Source of the DNA: an uncultured Spartobacteria bacterium
GTDB taxonomy: Bacteria > Verrucomicrobiota > Verrucomicrobiia > Chthoniobacterales > UBA6821
Assembly (NCBI GenBank): GCA_903858595.1
Contig: CAIOJL010000240.1
Location: 1-41,142 of the forward strand
Direction of reading: 5' to 3'
DNA: 41,142 bases
Shown here: positions 17,869 to 26,881 of the stretch, piece after piece
Layout: each line of letters opens with the position of its first letter
Position numbering within the stretch: position 1 is the first letter of the stretch
Position numbers and translations under genes: made by a program
The notes under the pieces: generated by a model
Seen by the model: the letters and a program-made list of their open reading frames with translations, nothing else
Database searches by the model: none
What the model was told of the DNA's origin: nothing

Positions 17869-18563
17869 ACCCCGCTCTTTCACGTAAACTCCTGGCCGAG
17901 TTCCTCGGAACCTATGCGATGATCTTTGCCGGAATAGGTGCGATCGTGGTCGATCAGGTCTCCGGCGGTGCGATCACCCATCTGGGCGTGGCTCTCACCT
18001 GGGGACTGATCGTCATGGTGATGATCTACACTTTTGGCGACCTCTCCGGAGCCCATCTCAATCCCGCTGTGAGCATCGGCTTCACCGTGGCGGGAAGATT
18101 CCCTCTCCGGGAATTGCCCCCCTATCTTATTGCCCAATTAACAGGTGCCCTAGCTGCCAGCGAAACCATCCATCTGCTCTTTCCAAAGAATAGTCTGCTT
18201 GGTTCCACCTTGCCTGCAGGCAGCAGTCTCCAGTCCTTCATTCTGGAATTCCTACTGACCCTGATACTGATGATCGTGATCCTGAATGTCTCTCATGGAG
18301 CCAAGGAGAAGGGCATCACCGCTGGCATTGCCATAGGCGCAACCATCGGACTCGAAGCCCTCTTTGCCGGTCCGATCTGCGGAGCGTCGATGAATCCCGC
18401 CCGTTCACTCGCCCCCGCCCTCGTCTCCGGTCACCTGGAGCACCTGTGGATCTATTTGATCGCTCCGGTGCTTGGGGCGATTGCTAGCGTTCCCCTCTTC
18501 AGGCTGCTGAGAGGAGGCAAATCAAACGCAGACGAGCAGATAAATATCATCCGGAAGAAGTGA
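17865..18563 (+). CDS. Aquaporin/aquaglyceroporin (AqpS-like)
   Basis: The product is 232 residues with six membrane helices and the two pore motifs LNPAVS and MNPARS. It begins with TTG at 17865, overlapping the arsC stop by four bases (TTGA); AAGGAG at 17851-17856 is correctly spaced. In Sinorhizobium meliloti an aquaglyceroporin in an ars operon passes arsenite out of the cell, and the position after arsC suggests the same role here. It might also transport water, glycerol or other small solutes. The last 42 bases overlap, on the opposite strand, the end of the permease gene at 18522, and no terminator is visible between the two converging operons. Confidence 0.88.
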   Translation: MNPALSRKLLAEFLGTYAMIFAGIGAIVVDQVSGGAITHLGVALTWGLIVMVMIYTFGDLSGAHLNPAVSIGFTVAGRFPLRELPPYLIAQLTGALAASETIHLLFPKNSLLGSTLPAGSSLQSFILEFLLTLILMIVILNVSHGAKEKGITAGIAIGATIGLEALFAGPICGASMNPARSLAPALVSGHLEHLWIYLIAPVLGAIASVPLFRLLRGGKSNADEQINIIRKK

Positions 18564-20426
18564 GGCCACCTCGCGGATGATATTCCCCCTCAGCACGTGC
18601 AGCAGAGTATTCCGCTGCGGAGCACCGAGAAGAACCCGCTCGGCACCGATCGTGGAGGCAAGGTCGGCAATAGTATGGGCCGGTGCATCGCTGACGGCGT
18701 AGCAAGGGATAATGGTCTCACCGAGCCCTTTGTCTCTGAGTGACTCGAAAGTCTCACGGGCCTGCTTGTCATCGGTCCATTTCTTTTTACGGTCACCCGG
18801 TGCAATGACCGGTTGCTCGCGGACGAAGAGCACATAGAGAGGCTGGCCGTTCTCAGCAGCTTCTTTCACTGCAAAATCGAGCGTGCGCCCCTTACCCCTC
18901 ACGGCAACGAGGACAGGGCCGTTATAGACCTTGGGCACAGGCACGGGTGCCGCGGCCGTTCCTGTAGCGATAGGAATTCTTGGTGAAGAAGCAGGAACGG
19001 ATTCGCTGGATGTTGTGGAAATCTTGCCGGTGCTCTCCATGGCCAGAACGGCTGCCTCCAGGGCTGCTTCCTGAGCTGCCTTGGCTTTTCGTTCCGAGCT
19101 TTCCTTGGCAAGCCCACGGAGAACCAGCCCAATGGCCAGCACCGTGAAGGCAAAGATCCTGGCATTCGGCTTATCGATGAACAGAGAGATCTCAATCACT
19201 GCCATGATCACGAAGGTCACGAACATAAGGGCGCGTTCGGACGACTTAAGTTGAAGCTTCCAGTCTGTGCTGGTCGCACCCAAGTTCACTGCAATGGCTC
19301 CCACCACGCCGACAGCATAGAGATCGGCCAGACCGGACATATCGCTAACGGCGATCACCAAACCCGCAGGAACAAGCACGGCGAAGAAAAGGCCGGCATT
19401 GGGGACGCCGAAGGAGTTCAGCTTTGCAAAGATCGGCGGCATCTCCTGGTCGCGGGCCATCAGGAAGGAAATTCCGCTCAGCGCCACGATCGCCGTGTTC
19501 ACGGCACTTAGCAGAAGGACACCGAAAACGATGCTGACAGTCCAGGCCGCGATGTGTCCGAGAACAGGCCCAAAGAGGTTGCCTGCAAAGATCTGGGCCA
19601 TGTAGCGGAGCATGTAGTCGCGAACCCCCTCGGCACCGGGGGCGTTGACATCACCATTGACGACAACCATTCCCGGAAGCGCCGCCATGGCGAGGCCCAA
19701 CAGGGCCGTAAGGAGACAGACCTCCAGCATGACGACGATAATGGCCTTGTTGGCGGTCTTGGAAACATTCGGGTTTTCAAGCGTGCTGCCTGGATTGAGC
19801 TTCATCACACCCGTCGAGTTGGCGATCGCCTCGACACCCGAAAGCGCCAGAACAATAGCTACGAAGGCATTCCAATTATGAGGAAAACCGCCGTGAAGAG
19901 GTTGCGTGTGAATCACTGCGTCTCCCAGATGGGGAATAGCTAGGAGACCGAGCAGAACAACCACGATGACCGTGGGAATAGCAACAAGGATAGCGGCACC
20001 GCCGGTATGCTTGGGGCCGAAGTAATTCAATGCCCCTATAATCGCGATGGAGCCGGCGGCAAACAACTCGGGGTGAGGCACTCCAAGGTATAGGAAAGCG
20101 GAGAGGGCGCTGACAGCTGCCGTCACGATATAGTCGGCAATCAGCAGAAATGCGCCCACGATCGAGATGATCTCGGAGCGATGCCGGACGCTGGCGTAGA
20201 CGCCGCCGCCGTTCGGATAATGCCGGCAGATGACCATGTAATTGACGCCCACGAGCGCCGTGAGCAGACACATGGCTCCTATGAGCCATGGTGAGCCGTA
20301 ACCCGCTACCGCAAAGGCCAGACCGATGACATAGGCCTTGCTGGTGCCCCAGTCGCCGTAGAGGATCGCGGCGGCCCTCTTCCAATCAACATTGCGGGGA
20401 CGCGTCGTTGTGTTGGATTCAAGCAT
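18522..20426 (-). CDS. APC-family amino acid permease fused to a universal-stress domain
   Basis: The likely start at 20426 gives 634 residues (a start 33 bases upstream is also possible). Residues 1-430 form an APC-type transporter of about 12 helices (TSKAYVIGLAFAVAG, PNGGGVYASVRHRSEI near the first helices). After an Ala/Lys/Pro-rich linker, the last 130 residues resemble a UspA domain (VLVAVRGKGRTLDFAVKEA and GAERVLLGAPQRNTLLHVLRG), probably binding ATP in the cytoplasm. The substrate is not evident. It is the last gene of the respiratory operon, 20 bases after the DUF6572-like gene, and its 3' end overlaps the aquaporin gene tail to tail. Confidence 0.82.
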   Translation of the reverse strand: MLESNTTTRPRNVDWKRAAAILYGDWGTSKAYVIGLAFAVAGYGSPWLIGAMCLLTALVGVNYMVICRHYPNGGGVYASVRHRSEIISIVGAFLLIADYIVTAAVSALSAFLYLGVPHPELFAAGSIAIIGALNYFGPKHTGGAAILVAIPTVIVVVLLGLLAIPHLGDAVIHTQPLHGGFPHNWNAFVAIVLALSGVEAIANSTGVMKLNPGSTLENPNVSKTANKAIIVVMLEVCLLTALLGLAMAALPGMVVVNGDVNAPGAEGVRDYMLRYMAQIFAGNLFGPVLGHIAAWTVSIVFGVLLLSAVNTAIVALSGISFLMARDQEMPPIFAKLNSFGVPNAGLFFAVLVPAGLVIAVSDMSGLADLYAVGVVGAIAVNLGATSTDWKLQLKSSERALMFVTFVIMAVIEISLFIDKPNARIFAFTVLAIGLVLRGLAKESSERKAKAAQEAALEAAVLAMESTGKISTTSSESVPASSPRIPIATGTAAAPVPVPKVYNGPVLVAVRGKGRTLDFAVKEAAENGQPLYVLFVREQPVIAPGDRKKKWTDDKQARETFESLRDKGLGETIIPCYAVSDAPAHTIADLASTIGAERVLLGAPQRNTLLHVLRGNIIREVASLLPDDIYLLVCV

Positions 20427-20446
20427 GGGATGAAAAGATGGCGAAA

Positions 20447-20932
20447 TTAATGGGCGCAACCACAGGAGCCATGAGTCTGCGGCTCAACAGACTGAGAGCC
20501 GCCGCAGCAACCGCTCTCACCGCTCCCCCCACAGCAACCCCCGCTGTCTGCAGCCACCTCGCCGATCACGACAACCTCAAGGCTGATCTGCTGGAGTGCG
20601 AGTTGGTCGCGGGCCCGTCCAAGGAAGCCCATTGCTTTCTCGGAAGGTTCCTCGCAAGTACGGAGTTCGATCCGCACGGGTTTTCCCTGAAGATGGGGAA
20701 AATTTTCCTTCATCTCGCCGTCCAGGATGAAGGAGACATAGGCATTCAGCTTTTCCTGGAGTTGGAAGAGCTGTCGCTCTCCATGCTCCCAGGAACGGGT
20801 CTCGAACATCGCAAGCACCAGGACATCCTCGCGGGTGTCGTGGGCAAAGGCGTCCAGCATACCGGCCCGCTCGATCCCCGAACCGGGCGGAGGGGAATTC
20901 GTGCCGGTTAGATCTTCGCGGAGGGAAACCAT
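20447..20932 (-). CDS. DUF6572-like protein with a Cys-rich tail
   Basis: The product is 161 residues and soluble. MLDAFAHDTREDVLVLAMFETR and the LFQLQEKLNAYVSFILDGE and KPVRIELRT segments resemble DUF6572 proteins as I remember them; function unknown. The C-terminus has CCGG, CCGGS and SCGCAH clusters (six cysteines and a His in the last 30 residues), which could bind copper or another soft metal. It overlaps the DUF420 gene by 25 bases and sits among oxidase assembly genes, so a role in metal supply is possible, but this is inference. The start could be the internal ATG near 20860. Confidence 0.6.
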   Translation of the reverse strand: MVSLREDLTGTNSPPPGSGIERAGMLDAFAHDTREDVLVLAMFETRSWEHGERQLFQLQEKLNAYVSFILDGEMKENFPHLQGKPVRIELRTCEEPSEKAMGFLGRARDQLALQQISLEVVVIGEVAADSGGCCGGSGESGCCGGSQSVEPQTHGSCGCAH

Positions 20933-21339
20933 ACGTAGAGCATCATGTAAACAAGCACACCCGTAACCGAAACATAGAGCCAGATAGGGAGGGTCCAGCG
21001 TGCAATCCTCTTATGGGCATCAAAGCGCTGACGAAGAGCCGGGATGATGGTAAGCGCTATCAGGGGAACGATCGCCAGAGCCAACGGAAGGTGGGTTAAC
21101 AGGATCACAAAGTAGAGCGTCCTCGGCCATCCGAGATGCGTGAAGACAACATGGCCAACATGAAAGTGGTAGTAGAGGTAACAGGCAAGGAATGCGGCAG
21201 ATGTAACGATGGCTCCGAGCATGCAGGCCGCATGAGCCATTTTGTGCTCATTACGAATCATAATCCACCCCGTGATGATCAGCAGGGTGCTGATCCCATT
21301 CAGCGAGGCGTTGACCGCCGGAAGTTGGTGAACAGTCAT
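20908..21339 (-). CDS. DUF420 membrane protein (CtaM-like)
   Basis: The product is 143 residues with four membrane helices. The NASLNGISTLLIITGW segment, NEHKMAHAACMLGA with a conserved His, HFHVGHVVFTHLG, and HLPLAL-HKRIARWTLPIWLYVSVTGVLVY are characteristic of DUF420. CtaM-type DUF420 proteins are needed for cytochrome aa3 oxidase assembly in some Gram-positive bacteria. The start at 21339 is preceded by GGGAGGAA; a longer frame to 21399 would overlap the previous gene. It belongs to the oxidase operon. Confidence 0.82.
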   Translation of the reverse strand: MTVHQLPAVNASLNGISTLLIITGWIMIRNEHKMAHAACMLGAIVTSAAFLACYLYYHFHVGHVVFTHLGWPRTLYFVILLTHLPLALAIVPLIALTIIPALRQRFDAHKRIARWTLPIWLYVSVTGVLVYMMLYVWFPSAKI

Positions 21340-21352
21340 TTCCTCCCGGGCC

Positions 21353-21607
21353 TCAAGCTTCCAGTGAAGAAGAGAGGGAGCGCTCCCGACTGATTTCACG
21401 GCACGTCTTCACCATGATCCAACTCATGAAACCGACTACGGAAAAAACCACGCCGATCATGAAGAGGGTACTGGAAGAGAAAGCCAACTTGGAAACAATC
21501 GTGAGAGGTTCAATCTGACCCCCTGTCCCTTGGAGGGCACAGTCGGGACAGGCCATGGCATTCACCAGTGACAGGATCAGAACCGGAAGGAAGGTAAGTA
21601 ACTTCAT
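21353..21607 (-). CDS. Small secreted/membrane protein with a CPDC motif
   Basis: The product is 84 residues. A signal-like hydrophobic N-terminus ends at AMAC with the pair Cys20-Pro-Asp-Cys23, followed by a loop and one membrane helix (about 43-66), then a basic cytoplasmic end. The CPDC motif could bind copper or take part in thiol exchange near the Sco protein. It overlaps the Sco gene stop by four bases and lies before the DUF420 gene. Not recognised as a named family. Confidence 0.65.
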   Translation of the reverse strand: MKLLTFLPVLILSLVNAMACPDCALQGTGGQIEPLTIVSKLAFSSSTLFMIGVVFSVVGFMSWIMVKTCREISRERSLSSSLEA

Positions 21608-22263
21608 GGTGCCGTGGGCTTACTACAAGGTTCCCTCAGGAGGTTCCCGATGTCGATCAAAAGCTTTTGAACCAACTCCGGTTCATCAAGCTTGCGGGCA
21701 ATGCGGATCTGCCCCTGACGATCGATCACCAAGAATCGGGTCGAATGAACCGGCGCGGCCGGATCGGCCGTGGAGAGGGCCTGGAGCATTCCCTTGGTGG
21801 TGAACTCATGCACCTGATTAGTGGGACCGGTCAGGAAAATCCACCGATTCGGATCGACATTAAAGCGCCTGGCGTACTCCTTCAGGACCGCCGGCGTGTC
21901 ATGCTCCGGATCGATCGAGAGGGAAACCAGGCGCACGTCCTTAGCTTTTTTAAGTTCCTCGGAGATCTCGGCCAATCGCGAAGACATCATCGGGCAAGGA
22001 CCCGGGCATCGGGTGAAGAAGAAGTCGATTACCCAGACCTTGCCCAGCAGGTCCGCACGCGTAAAAGGATTCCCCTCCTGGGTAATGAAGTGGAAATCAG
22101 GAACTGTTCCTATCGCTGGCGTCTCATCATAACCTCGGTGCTCCGAGCTTCGGAACATCCGTACCGCTCCCGAAATCAGCACCATCACAACCAAAAAAGT
22201 CATGACCCAAGCCATGAGGGGGAGCCGCTTCGGGGGGGGCGGTTCCAAAGATGGTTCGTTCAC
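21604..22263 (-). CDS. Sco1/SenC-type copper chaperone
   Basis: The GTG start at 22263 gives 219 residues. A membrane anchor (about 17-34) precedes a thioredoxin fold with the copper ligands Cys86 and Cys90 (FTRCPGPCPMM) and His173 (VHSTRFLVID). Sco proteins deliver copper to the CuA site of subunit II on the outer face of the membrane; ctaC is in the same operon. DPEHDTPAVLKEYA is typical of the family. The initiation codon is GTG, and no ATG is suitably placed. Confidence 0.93.
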   Translation of the reverse strand: MNEPSLEPPPPKRLPLMAWVMTFLVVMVLISGAVRMFRSSEHRGYDETPAIGTVPDFHFITQEGNPFTRADLLGKVWVIDFFFTRCPGPCPMMSSRLAEISEELKKAKDVRLVSLSIDPEHDTPAVLKEYARRFNVDPNRWIFLTGPTNQVHEFTTKGMLQALSTADPAAPVHSTRFLVIDRQGQIRIARKLDEPELVQKLLIDIGNLLREPCSKPTAP

Positions 22264-22297
22264 AATGAGTTCCTGATCAAATACGAATCAAGTCGGA

Positions 22298-22954
22298 TCA
22301 GAGCAGGTAGAGGATCGTGTAAAGGAGTACCCAGACAACGTCGACGAAGTGCCAGTAGAGGCCGACATTCTCAAGCGCGACATGGCGTTTCGGAGTGAAG
22401 GTCCCCTTGGTGACCTGAAGGAAGAAGCACCAGAGGATCAGGAGGACGCCAATGCAGACATGGGCGCCGTGGAATCCCGTGAGCGTGAAGAAAGTGGAGC
22501 CGTAGACACCGCCTTTGTTGAACCAGAGGCCCTCATGGTAGAGCTCCGTCCACTCGATGCACTGGATGCCGACAAACGTTGCTCCCATCAGCGCGGAGAG
22601 GAGCATCCACCCAGCACCGGATTTCCCTTTCTTCACCGCCACTTCGGCAAAGTGATAGACAAAGGAACTGGAGACTAGGATCACCGTGTTGATGCCGGTC
22701 AGGAGCTTTGGCATCGGAGGAAGCTCGATGCCATCTCCGAAGTTCGGGGGCCAAGAACCAGCCGCCTGCCGAAGCACGAGATAGGTTGCGATTAGTCCGC
22801 CGAAGAGCATTGCCTCGGAGCAGAGGAAAATGCACATGCCCAGCTTGCAGGTCGCGGGTGAGGTGGGCGGAGCTGCATGATGGTCATGCTCGGAAACCTC
22901 TGCGACCATGGGCGCGTGAAAGAGGGCGGAGTCGTTATAGGCTGCGTTATTCAT
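22298..22954 (-). CDS. ctaE: Cytochrome c oxidase subunit III
   Basis: This 218-residue protein has five membrane helices plus a 36-residue N-terminal tail with a HDHH run. LGMCIFLCSEAMLFGGLIATYLVLR, WTELYHEGL, TLTGFHGAHVCIG and NVGLYWHFVDVVWVLLY contain the conserved Glu/His residues of subunit III. It stabilises the oxygen-reducing subunit I. The five-helix form lacks the first two helices of the seven-helix mitochondrial type, as in many bacterial oxidases. It follows a 41-residue membrane peptide gene and precedes the Sco gene by 34 bases. Confidence 0.93.
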   Translation of the reverse strand: MNNAAYNDSALFHAPMVAEVSEHDHHAAPPTSPATCKLGMCIFLCSEAMLFGGLIATYLVLRQAAGSWPPNFGDGIELPPMPKLLTGINTVILVSSSFVYHFAEVAVKKGKSGAGWMLLSALMGATFVGIQCIEWTELYHEGLWFNKGGVYGSTFFTLTGFHGAHVCIGVLLILWCFFLQVTKGTFTPKRHVALENVGLYWHFVDVVWVLLYTILYLL

Positions 22955-22964
22955 CGGTAAAGCT

Positions 22965-23090
22965 TCAGTAGGCCACGGCTGGACCGCGACGTAACATCAT
23001 GAACACGACGAGCCCACAGAGGGCGAGCGCAAAAATGACCAGACCCGCAAGAATTGTGAACTGGGTTTTGCGTTGACGAGGCGTAGTCAT
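22965..23090 (-). CDS. Very small membrane protein in the oxidase operon
   Basis: The product is 41 residues: a charged start (MTTPRQRKTQ), one membrane helix (about 11-32) and a short end RRGPAVAY. It lies between ctaB (11 bases away) and ctaE (10 bases away). Tiny one-helix proteins at this place are common in oxidase operons, where they can be subunit IV-like or assembly factors. The frame and spacing support it as a real gene; function unknown. Confidence 0.65.
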   Translation of the reverse strand: MTTPRQRKTQFTILAGLVIFALALCGLVVFMMLRRGPAVAY

Positions 23091-23101
23091 GGAAAGATCG
23101 G

Positions 23102-23998
23102 TTATTGGCGAGCGAAGGCGATCAGCACCCCAAGCAACAGCGGGAGATAGATGATTGAGGCGAAGAAAAGACGGCGAGCCGAAGCGTTGGTCCTGTTCCT
23201 GATAAAGGCCACCGAGAGATAAATCATTGCGGCACCAAGGGCCAGTGCTGCAAAGAAATAGTAGGGGGAGGCCATCCCGAGGATACCCGGCAGGAGAGAG
23301 ACGCCGAGAAGAGCCACGGAATAGATGAGGGCCTGCCACGCCGTGGACCATCCATCCGGGTCGCGGGTGCTGAGCATCTTGAATCCAGCCGCCGCATACT
23401 GGTCACGATAGAGCCAAGCGATGGCCAGGAAGTGAGGCATCTGCCAGAACCAGAGGATTAGGAAGAGGACCCATCCACCCACACCTAGATGATCTGTAGC
23501 GGCGGTCCATCCCAGCAACGGAGGAAGCGCCCCCGGAATGGCCCCAACAAGGGTATTCAGCTCCGTGAAACGCTTGAGCGGGGTGTAGAGGGCGGCGTAA
23601 ATGAGAATAGTTAATCCCGCCAGCAACGCGGTCAAGGGATTGGCGAAGAAGGCAAGGATCGCAACCCCACAACCACTGCAAAGCAAACCGAAGAGTAGGG
23701 CGTCGGAAGGGTGCATCCTGCGGGCAGGCAAGGGACGGTCCGAGGTCCTCGGCATCAGTGCATCGAGATCACGCTCCAGCCACTGGTTGAGGGCCGAGGC
23801 TCCGGCGGCACTCAGGGCCGTACCGAGTAGCGTGGCTACAAGCAGCGTATAATCCATCGGGCCCCTCCATCCGAGCAGAAATCCGACCAGAGTGGTCATC
23901 AGGACCAGGAAGGAGAGACGCGCCTTTGAAAGCTCGCTCAGATTGGAGAGTAGTCCCACCTTGAGCTCGGATTTCACGGTTCCCTCGGAAGCGCTCAT
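23102..23998 (-). CDS. ctaB: Protoheme IX farnesyltransferase (heme O synthase)
   Basis: The 298-residue product has about nine membrane helices. The prenyl-diphosphate binding motif NQWLERDLDALMPRTSDRPLP starts at residue 71, with its Asp residues at 77 and 79. It adds a farnesyl group to heme B to make heme O, the precursor of heme A. It begins with ATG, overlapping the ctaA stop by four bases (ATGA), so the two heme enzymes are made together. Confidence 0.95.
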   Translation of the reverse strand: MSASEGTVKSELKVGLLSNLSELSKARLSFLVLMTTLVGFLLGWRGPMDYTLLVATLLGTALSAAGASALNQWLERDLDALMPRTSDRPLPARRMHPSDALLFGLLCSGCGVAILAFFANPLTALLAGLTILIYAALYTPLKRFTELNTLVGAIPGALPPLLGWTAATDHLGVGGWVLFLILWFWQMPHFLAIAWLYRDQYAAAGFKMLSTRDPDGWSTAWQALIYSVALLGVSLLPGILGMASPYYFFAALALGAAMIYLSVAFIRNRTNASARRLFFASIIYLPLLLGVLIAFARQ

Positions 23999-25068
23999 GA
24001 GAGTGCCTCCCGAGAGTGAGATGTACCGGGGGATTCCGAACCGGCGCAGAAGAGGCGGAAGGTGAAGAGAATACCGAAGGCTGTCAGCAGCGCACCGAGC
24101 GCCATGTGGGAGGTGGCGACATCTGCCGCCTTATTCGTCCAGATTGTCACAGCCCCAAGCAGGATCTGAAGCAGTATAGCGCCCACCCAGAGAAGACTCC
24201 AAACGCGGAGCCAATGTCCTAGAGGCGTCCGGGCCACGGCCAGCGCGGCGGTGGCGATCACGATAAGCAACAGTACAAAGGCTCCGGCACGGTGGGTTAA
24301 CTGCAAGTGGATTTGAGCGACGGAAACAGGAGCCATTTTGTCATTGGCCCTCTCTTCATTGATGCGCGTCAGGGCGCCCTCCGAGGTATCAGGAATCAGC
24401 GTGCCGTAGGCGGTTGGGAAATCACGGATCGCAAGCGGCGCGTGTTGGTGGCGGATGGTCGCGGCGATACCCAGCTGGAAATAGGTCAGCACAAGGCCGG
24501 CTAGCACGAGCCAACGAAGGGAGGCTGCCGCGCTGTCGGCAAACCAGACTCCCGAAAGGAATCCCCTCCCCGTCACGGCGGTGATCACCAGCAGCAGGCC
24601 GAAGAAGCTCTGGGCAAGCGCCGCATGGAAGATGCCGATCTGGTCCTTGTAGAGGGTCACGCGGAGACCACCCAGCACGCCCTGTGCTATCACGCCGATC
24701 ACGGCCGCCACGGCCAGCCATTTGACCCAGGTTCGTTGTTCTTTCCAAAGTGTTACACCGGCAAGCACGAGTGTGATCAGGCCGATTCCACTGGCCAGCA
24801 AACGATGCGAGTGCTCCCAGAAGATACCTCCCACCCACTTCGAGTAAGGAAAGCGGAACATGTTGTACCCGTAGGTGGTCGGCCAGTCCGGAACCGACAT
24901 GCCGGCCCCCTTCGATGTGACAAGGCCTCCCACAACAATCAAAAGGAATGTAGCCACCGAGGCGATCAGAGCAATTCGGTGAACCGCCCCGGATGATCCT
25001 GCGGATGAAGCAGAAGCGATGCCCGAAGGCCTTATTCTAGCCGTTTCCACAGTTCCCCCTGTTCCCAC
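23995..25068 (-). CDS. ctaA: Heme A synthase (CtaA/COX15 family)
   Basis: With a GTG start at 25068 the product has 357 residues; a second GTG 15 bases on, with AGGGGG just before it, is an alternative. Eight membrane helices carry the heme-binding histidines: EHSHRLLAS, GIFHAALAQ, LTHRAGA and TSHMALGA. PDWPTTYG and GGLVTSKGAGMSVPDWP match the COX15 type. It oxidises heme O to heme A for the aa3 oxidase. The start lies 9 bases after the ctaD stop. Confidence 0.93.
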   Translation of the reverse strand: MGTGGTVETARIRPSGIASASSAGSSGAVHRIALIASVATFLLIVVGGLVTSKGAGMSVPDWPTTYGYNMFRFPYSKWVGGIFWEHSHRLLASGIGLITLVLAGVTLWKEQRTWVKWLAVAAVIGVIAQGVLGGLRVTLYKDQIGIFHAALAQSFFGLLLVITAVTGRGFLSGVWFADSAAASLRWLVLAGLVLTYFQLGIAATIRHQHAPLAIRDFPTAYGTLIPDTSEGALTRINEERANDKMAPVSVAQIHLQLTHRAGAFVLLLIVIATAALAVARTPLGHWLRVWSLLWVGAILLQILLGAVTIWTNKAADVATSHMALGALLTAFGILFTFRLFCAGSESPGTSHSREALS

Positions 25069-25077
25069 AGGCTGACC

Positions 25078-26877
25078 CTAGTGGGCTTCCAAAGTGATGT
25101 GGGCGGGGGCCTTCTCATTCTGAGGCAGGAAATCCCTTGCCAGACCGGGAACGCTATACTCGTAGGGACCGTGATAGACAGTCGGCGTCACTGCAAAGTT
25201 TCCGTGAGGGATCGGATGGGAAACCGTCCACTCCAGGGTGGTGGAGTTCCAGGGATTCGCAGGGGCCTTGGGACCATTCAACATGCTCCATACGATATTC
25301 ACGACAAAGGGAATGGTGGCGAGTCCGAGGCCCATCGCCCCGATCGTGCAGACAACATTCAGGGGTTGGAGTTGCTTGAGGCAGTCATAGACTGTCGGAT
25401 CGGCAATGCGGCGCATCATGCCTCCAAGGCCCAGATTATGCATCGGGAAGAAGGTCAGGTTGAAGAAGACGAAGGTCATCCAGAAATGGATCCACCCAAG
25501 CGTGTTATTGAACATTCTGCCCGACATCTTTGGAAACCAAAAATAGACTGCCCCGAAGATCGCGAACATGCTACCTCCGAAGAGGACGTAGTGGAAGTGG
25601 GCGACGATGAAGTAGGTGTGGTGAACGAAGAGATCCACAGGAGTAGAAGCCATGAAGATGCCGCTCAGCCCCCCGATCACGAACATTGAGACAAAGGAGA
25701 CAGCAAAGGCCATCGGCACCGTGTAGTGGATCGACCCGCGCCAGATCGTGCCCATCCAGTTGAAGGTCTTGATAGCACTAGGAACCGCGATGACCATCGT
25801 CGAGACGGAGAAAGCCGCACTCAACGTGAGGTTCATGCCGCTGACATACATATGGTGTCCCCAGACGATGAATCCGAGGAAGCCGATCGAGATCATTGCC
25901 CAGACCATGGCCTTGTAGCCGAAGACGGGCTTGCGGGAGAAAACCGAGAGAATTTCAGACGTGAGACCGAACGCAGGCAGGATAAGGATGTAAACCTCCG
26001 GGTGGCCGAAGAACCAAAAGAGATGTTGCCAGAGAAGAGGCTGTCCGTAGCCGGAGGGGCGGTAGAAAGTGGTGCCGAAATTCAAATCGAAGATGATCAG
26101 GGCGGCCGCCGCCGAAAGAACGGGGATCGCCAGAATAAGTAGGATCGCTGTCAGAAAGATCGCCCAGACGGGAAGAGGCATCCGAAACATTGTCATTCCG
26201 GGAGCCCTCATCGTGATCACGGTGGTGATGTAGTTGACCGCGCCAGTGATCGAGGAGAGACCGTTGATAAAGAGAGCAGCGCACCAGAGGCTCTGACCCA
26301 TGGGCGTCTGGTTGTAAGCAGCAACACTGCTGAGCGGAGCATAGGCCGTCCATCCGGTACCTGGAGCGCCTCCTGGCACCCAGAAGGAGCTCAACATGAT
26401 GATCCCGGAAAGAGCGAAGAGCCAGTAGCTCAACTCGTTCAGTGCCGGAAAGGCCATGTCGCCAGCCCCGATTTTGAGAGGAATAAGGAAATTTCCGAAT
26501 ACGCCGATCAGCAGCGGCATTGCCACGAAAAAGACCAAGATTGTCCCGTGCATGGTGACCAGCACATTGTAACCGCTGGGAATGATGGCGCCCTCGTCAT
26601 TCACAACACTGTGGGGAAGGAGGTGGCCAATCACGGGTATAGGATGGCCCGGAAAGGCCAACTGCCAGCGCATCGCCAAGGCCATTGCTCCACCAAAAAT
26701 CAGGAAAAACGTGGCGGACCAGAGGAACTGGAGCGCAATCATCTTGTGATCGGTGTTCCAGAGGTAGTGCATGATGCCGGGCTTCCCCTGTCCATGCCCA
26801 TGCCCATGGTCATTATGATGACTCCCGCTGTGAGTCTCCACGGTCGCAATGCTGTCGTGGGTGATTGATGCACTCAT
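25078..26877 (-). CDS. ctaD: Cytochrome c oxidase subunit I
   Basis: The 599-residue product has 12 membrane helices and the full ligand set: His110 (VTMHGTILVF) and His429 for heme a, His292 with Tyr296 (GHPEVY) and His341/His342 (WGHHMY) for CuB, and His427 for heme a3. The Glu in GHPEVY marks the type A1 proton path. A His/Gly-rich N-terminus (HSGSHHNDHGHGHGQG, about 16-31) precedes the first helix and may hold metal. It is the oxygen-reducing, proton-pumping core of the oxidase fed by cytochromes from complex III. The leader before the ATG is A/T-rich. Confidence 0.97.
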   Translation of the reverse strand: MSASITHDSIATVETHSGSHHNDHGHGHGQGKPGIMHYLWNTDHKMIALQFLWSATFFLIFGGAMALAMRWQLAFPGHPIPVIGHLLPHSVVNDEGAIIPSGYNVLVTMHGTILVFFVAMPLLIGVFGNFLIPLKIGAGDMAFPALNELSYWLFALSGIIMLSSFWVPGGAPGTGWTAYAPLSSVAAYNQTPMGQSLWCAALFINGLSSITGAVNYITTVITMRAPGMTMFRMPLPVWAIFLTAILLILAIPVLSAAAALIIFDLNFGTTFYRPSGYGQPLLWQHLFWFFGHPEVYILILPAFGLTSEILSVFSRKPVFGYKAMVWAMISIGFLGFIVWGHHMYVSGMNLTLSAAFSVSTMVIAVPSAIKTFNWMGTIWRGSIHYTVPMAFAVSFVSMFVIGGLSGIFMASTPVDLFVHHTYFIVAHFHYVLFGGSMFAIFGAVYFWFPKMSGRMFNNTLGWIHFWMTFVFFNLTFFPMHNLGLGGMMRRIADPTVYDCLKQLQPLNVVCTIGAMGLGLATIPFVVNIVWSMLNGPKAPANPWNSTTLEWTVSHPIPHGNFAVTPTVYHGPYEYSVPGLARDFLPQNEKAPAHITLEAH

Positions 26878-26881
26878 AAAA

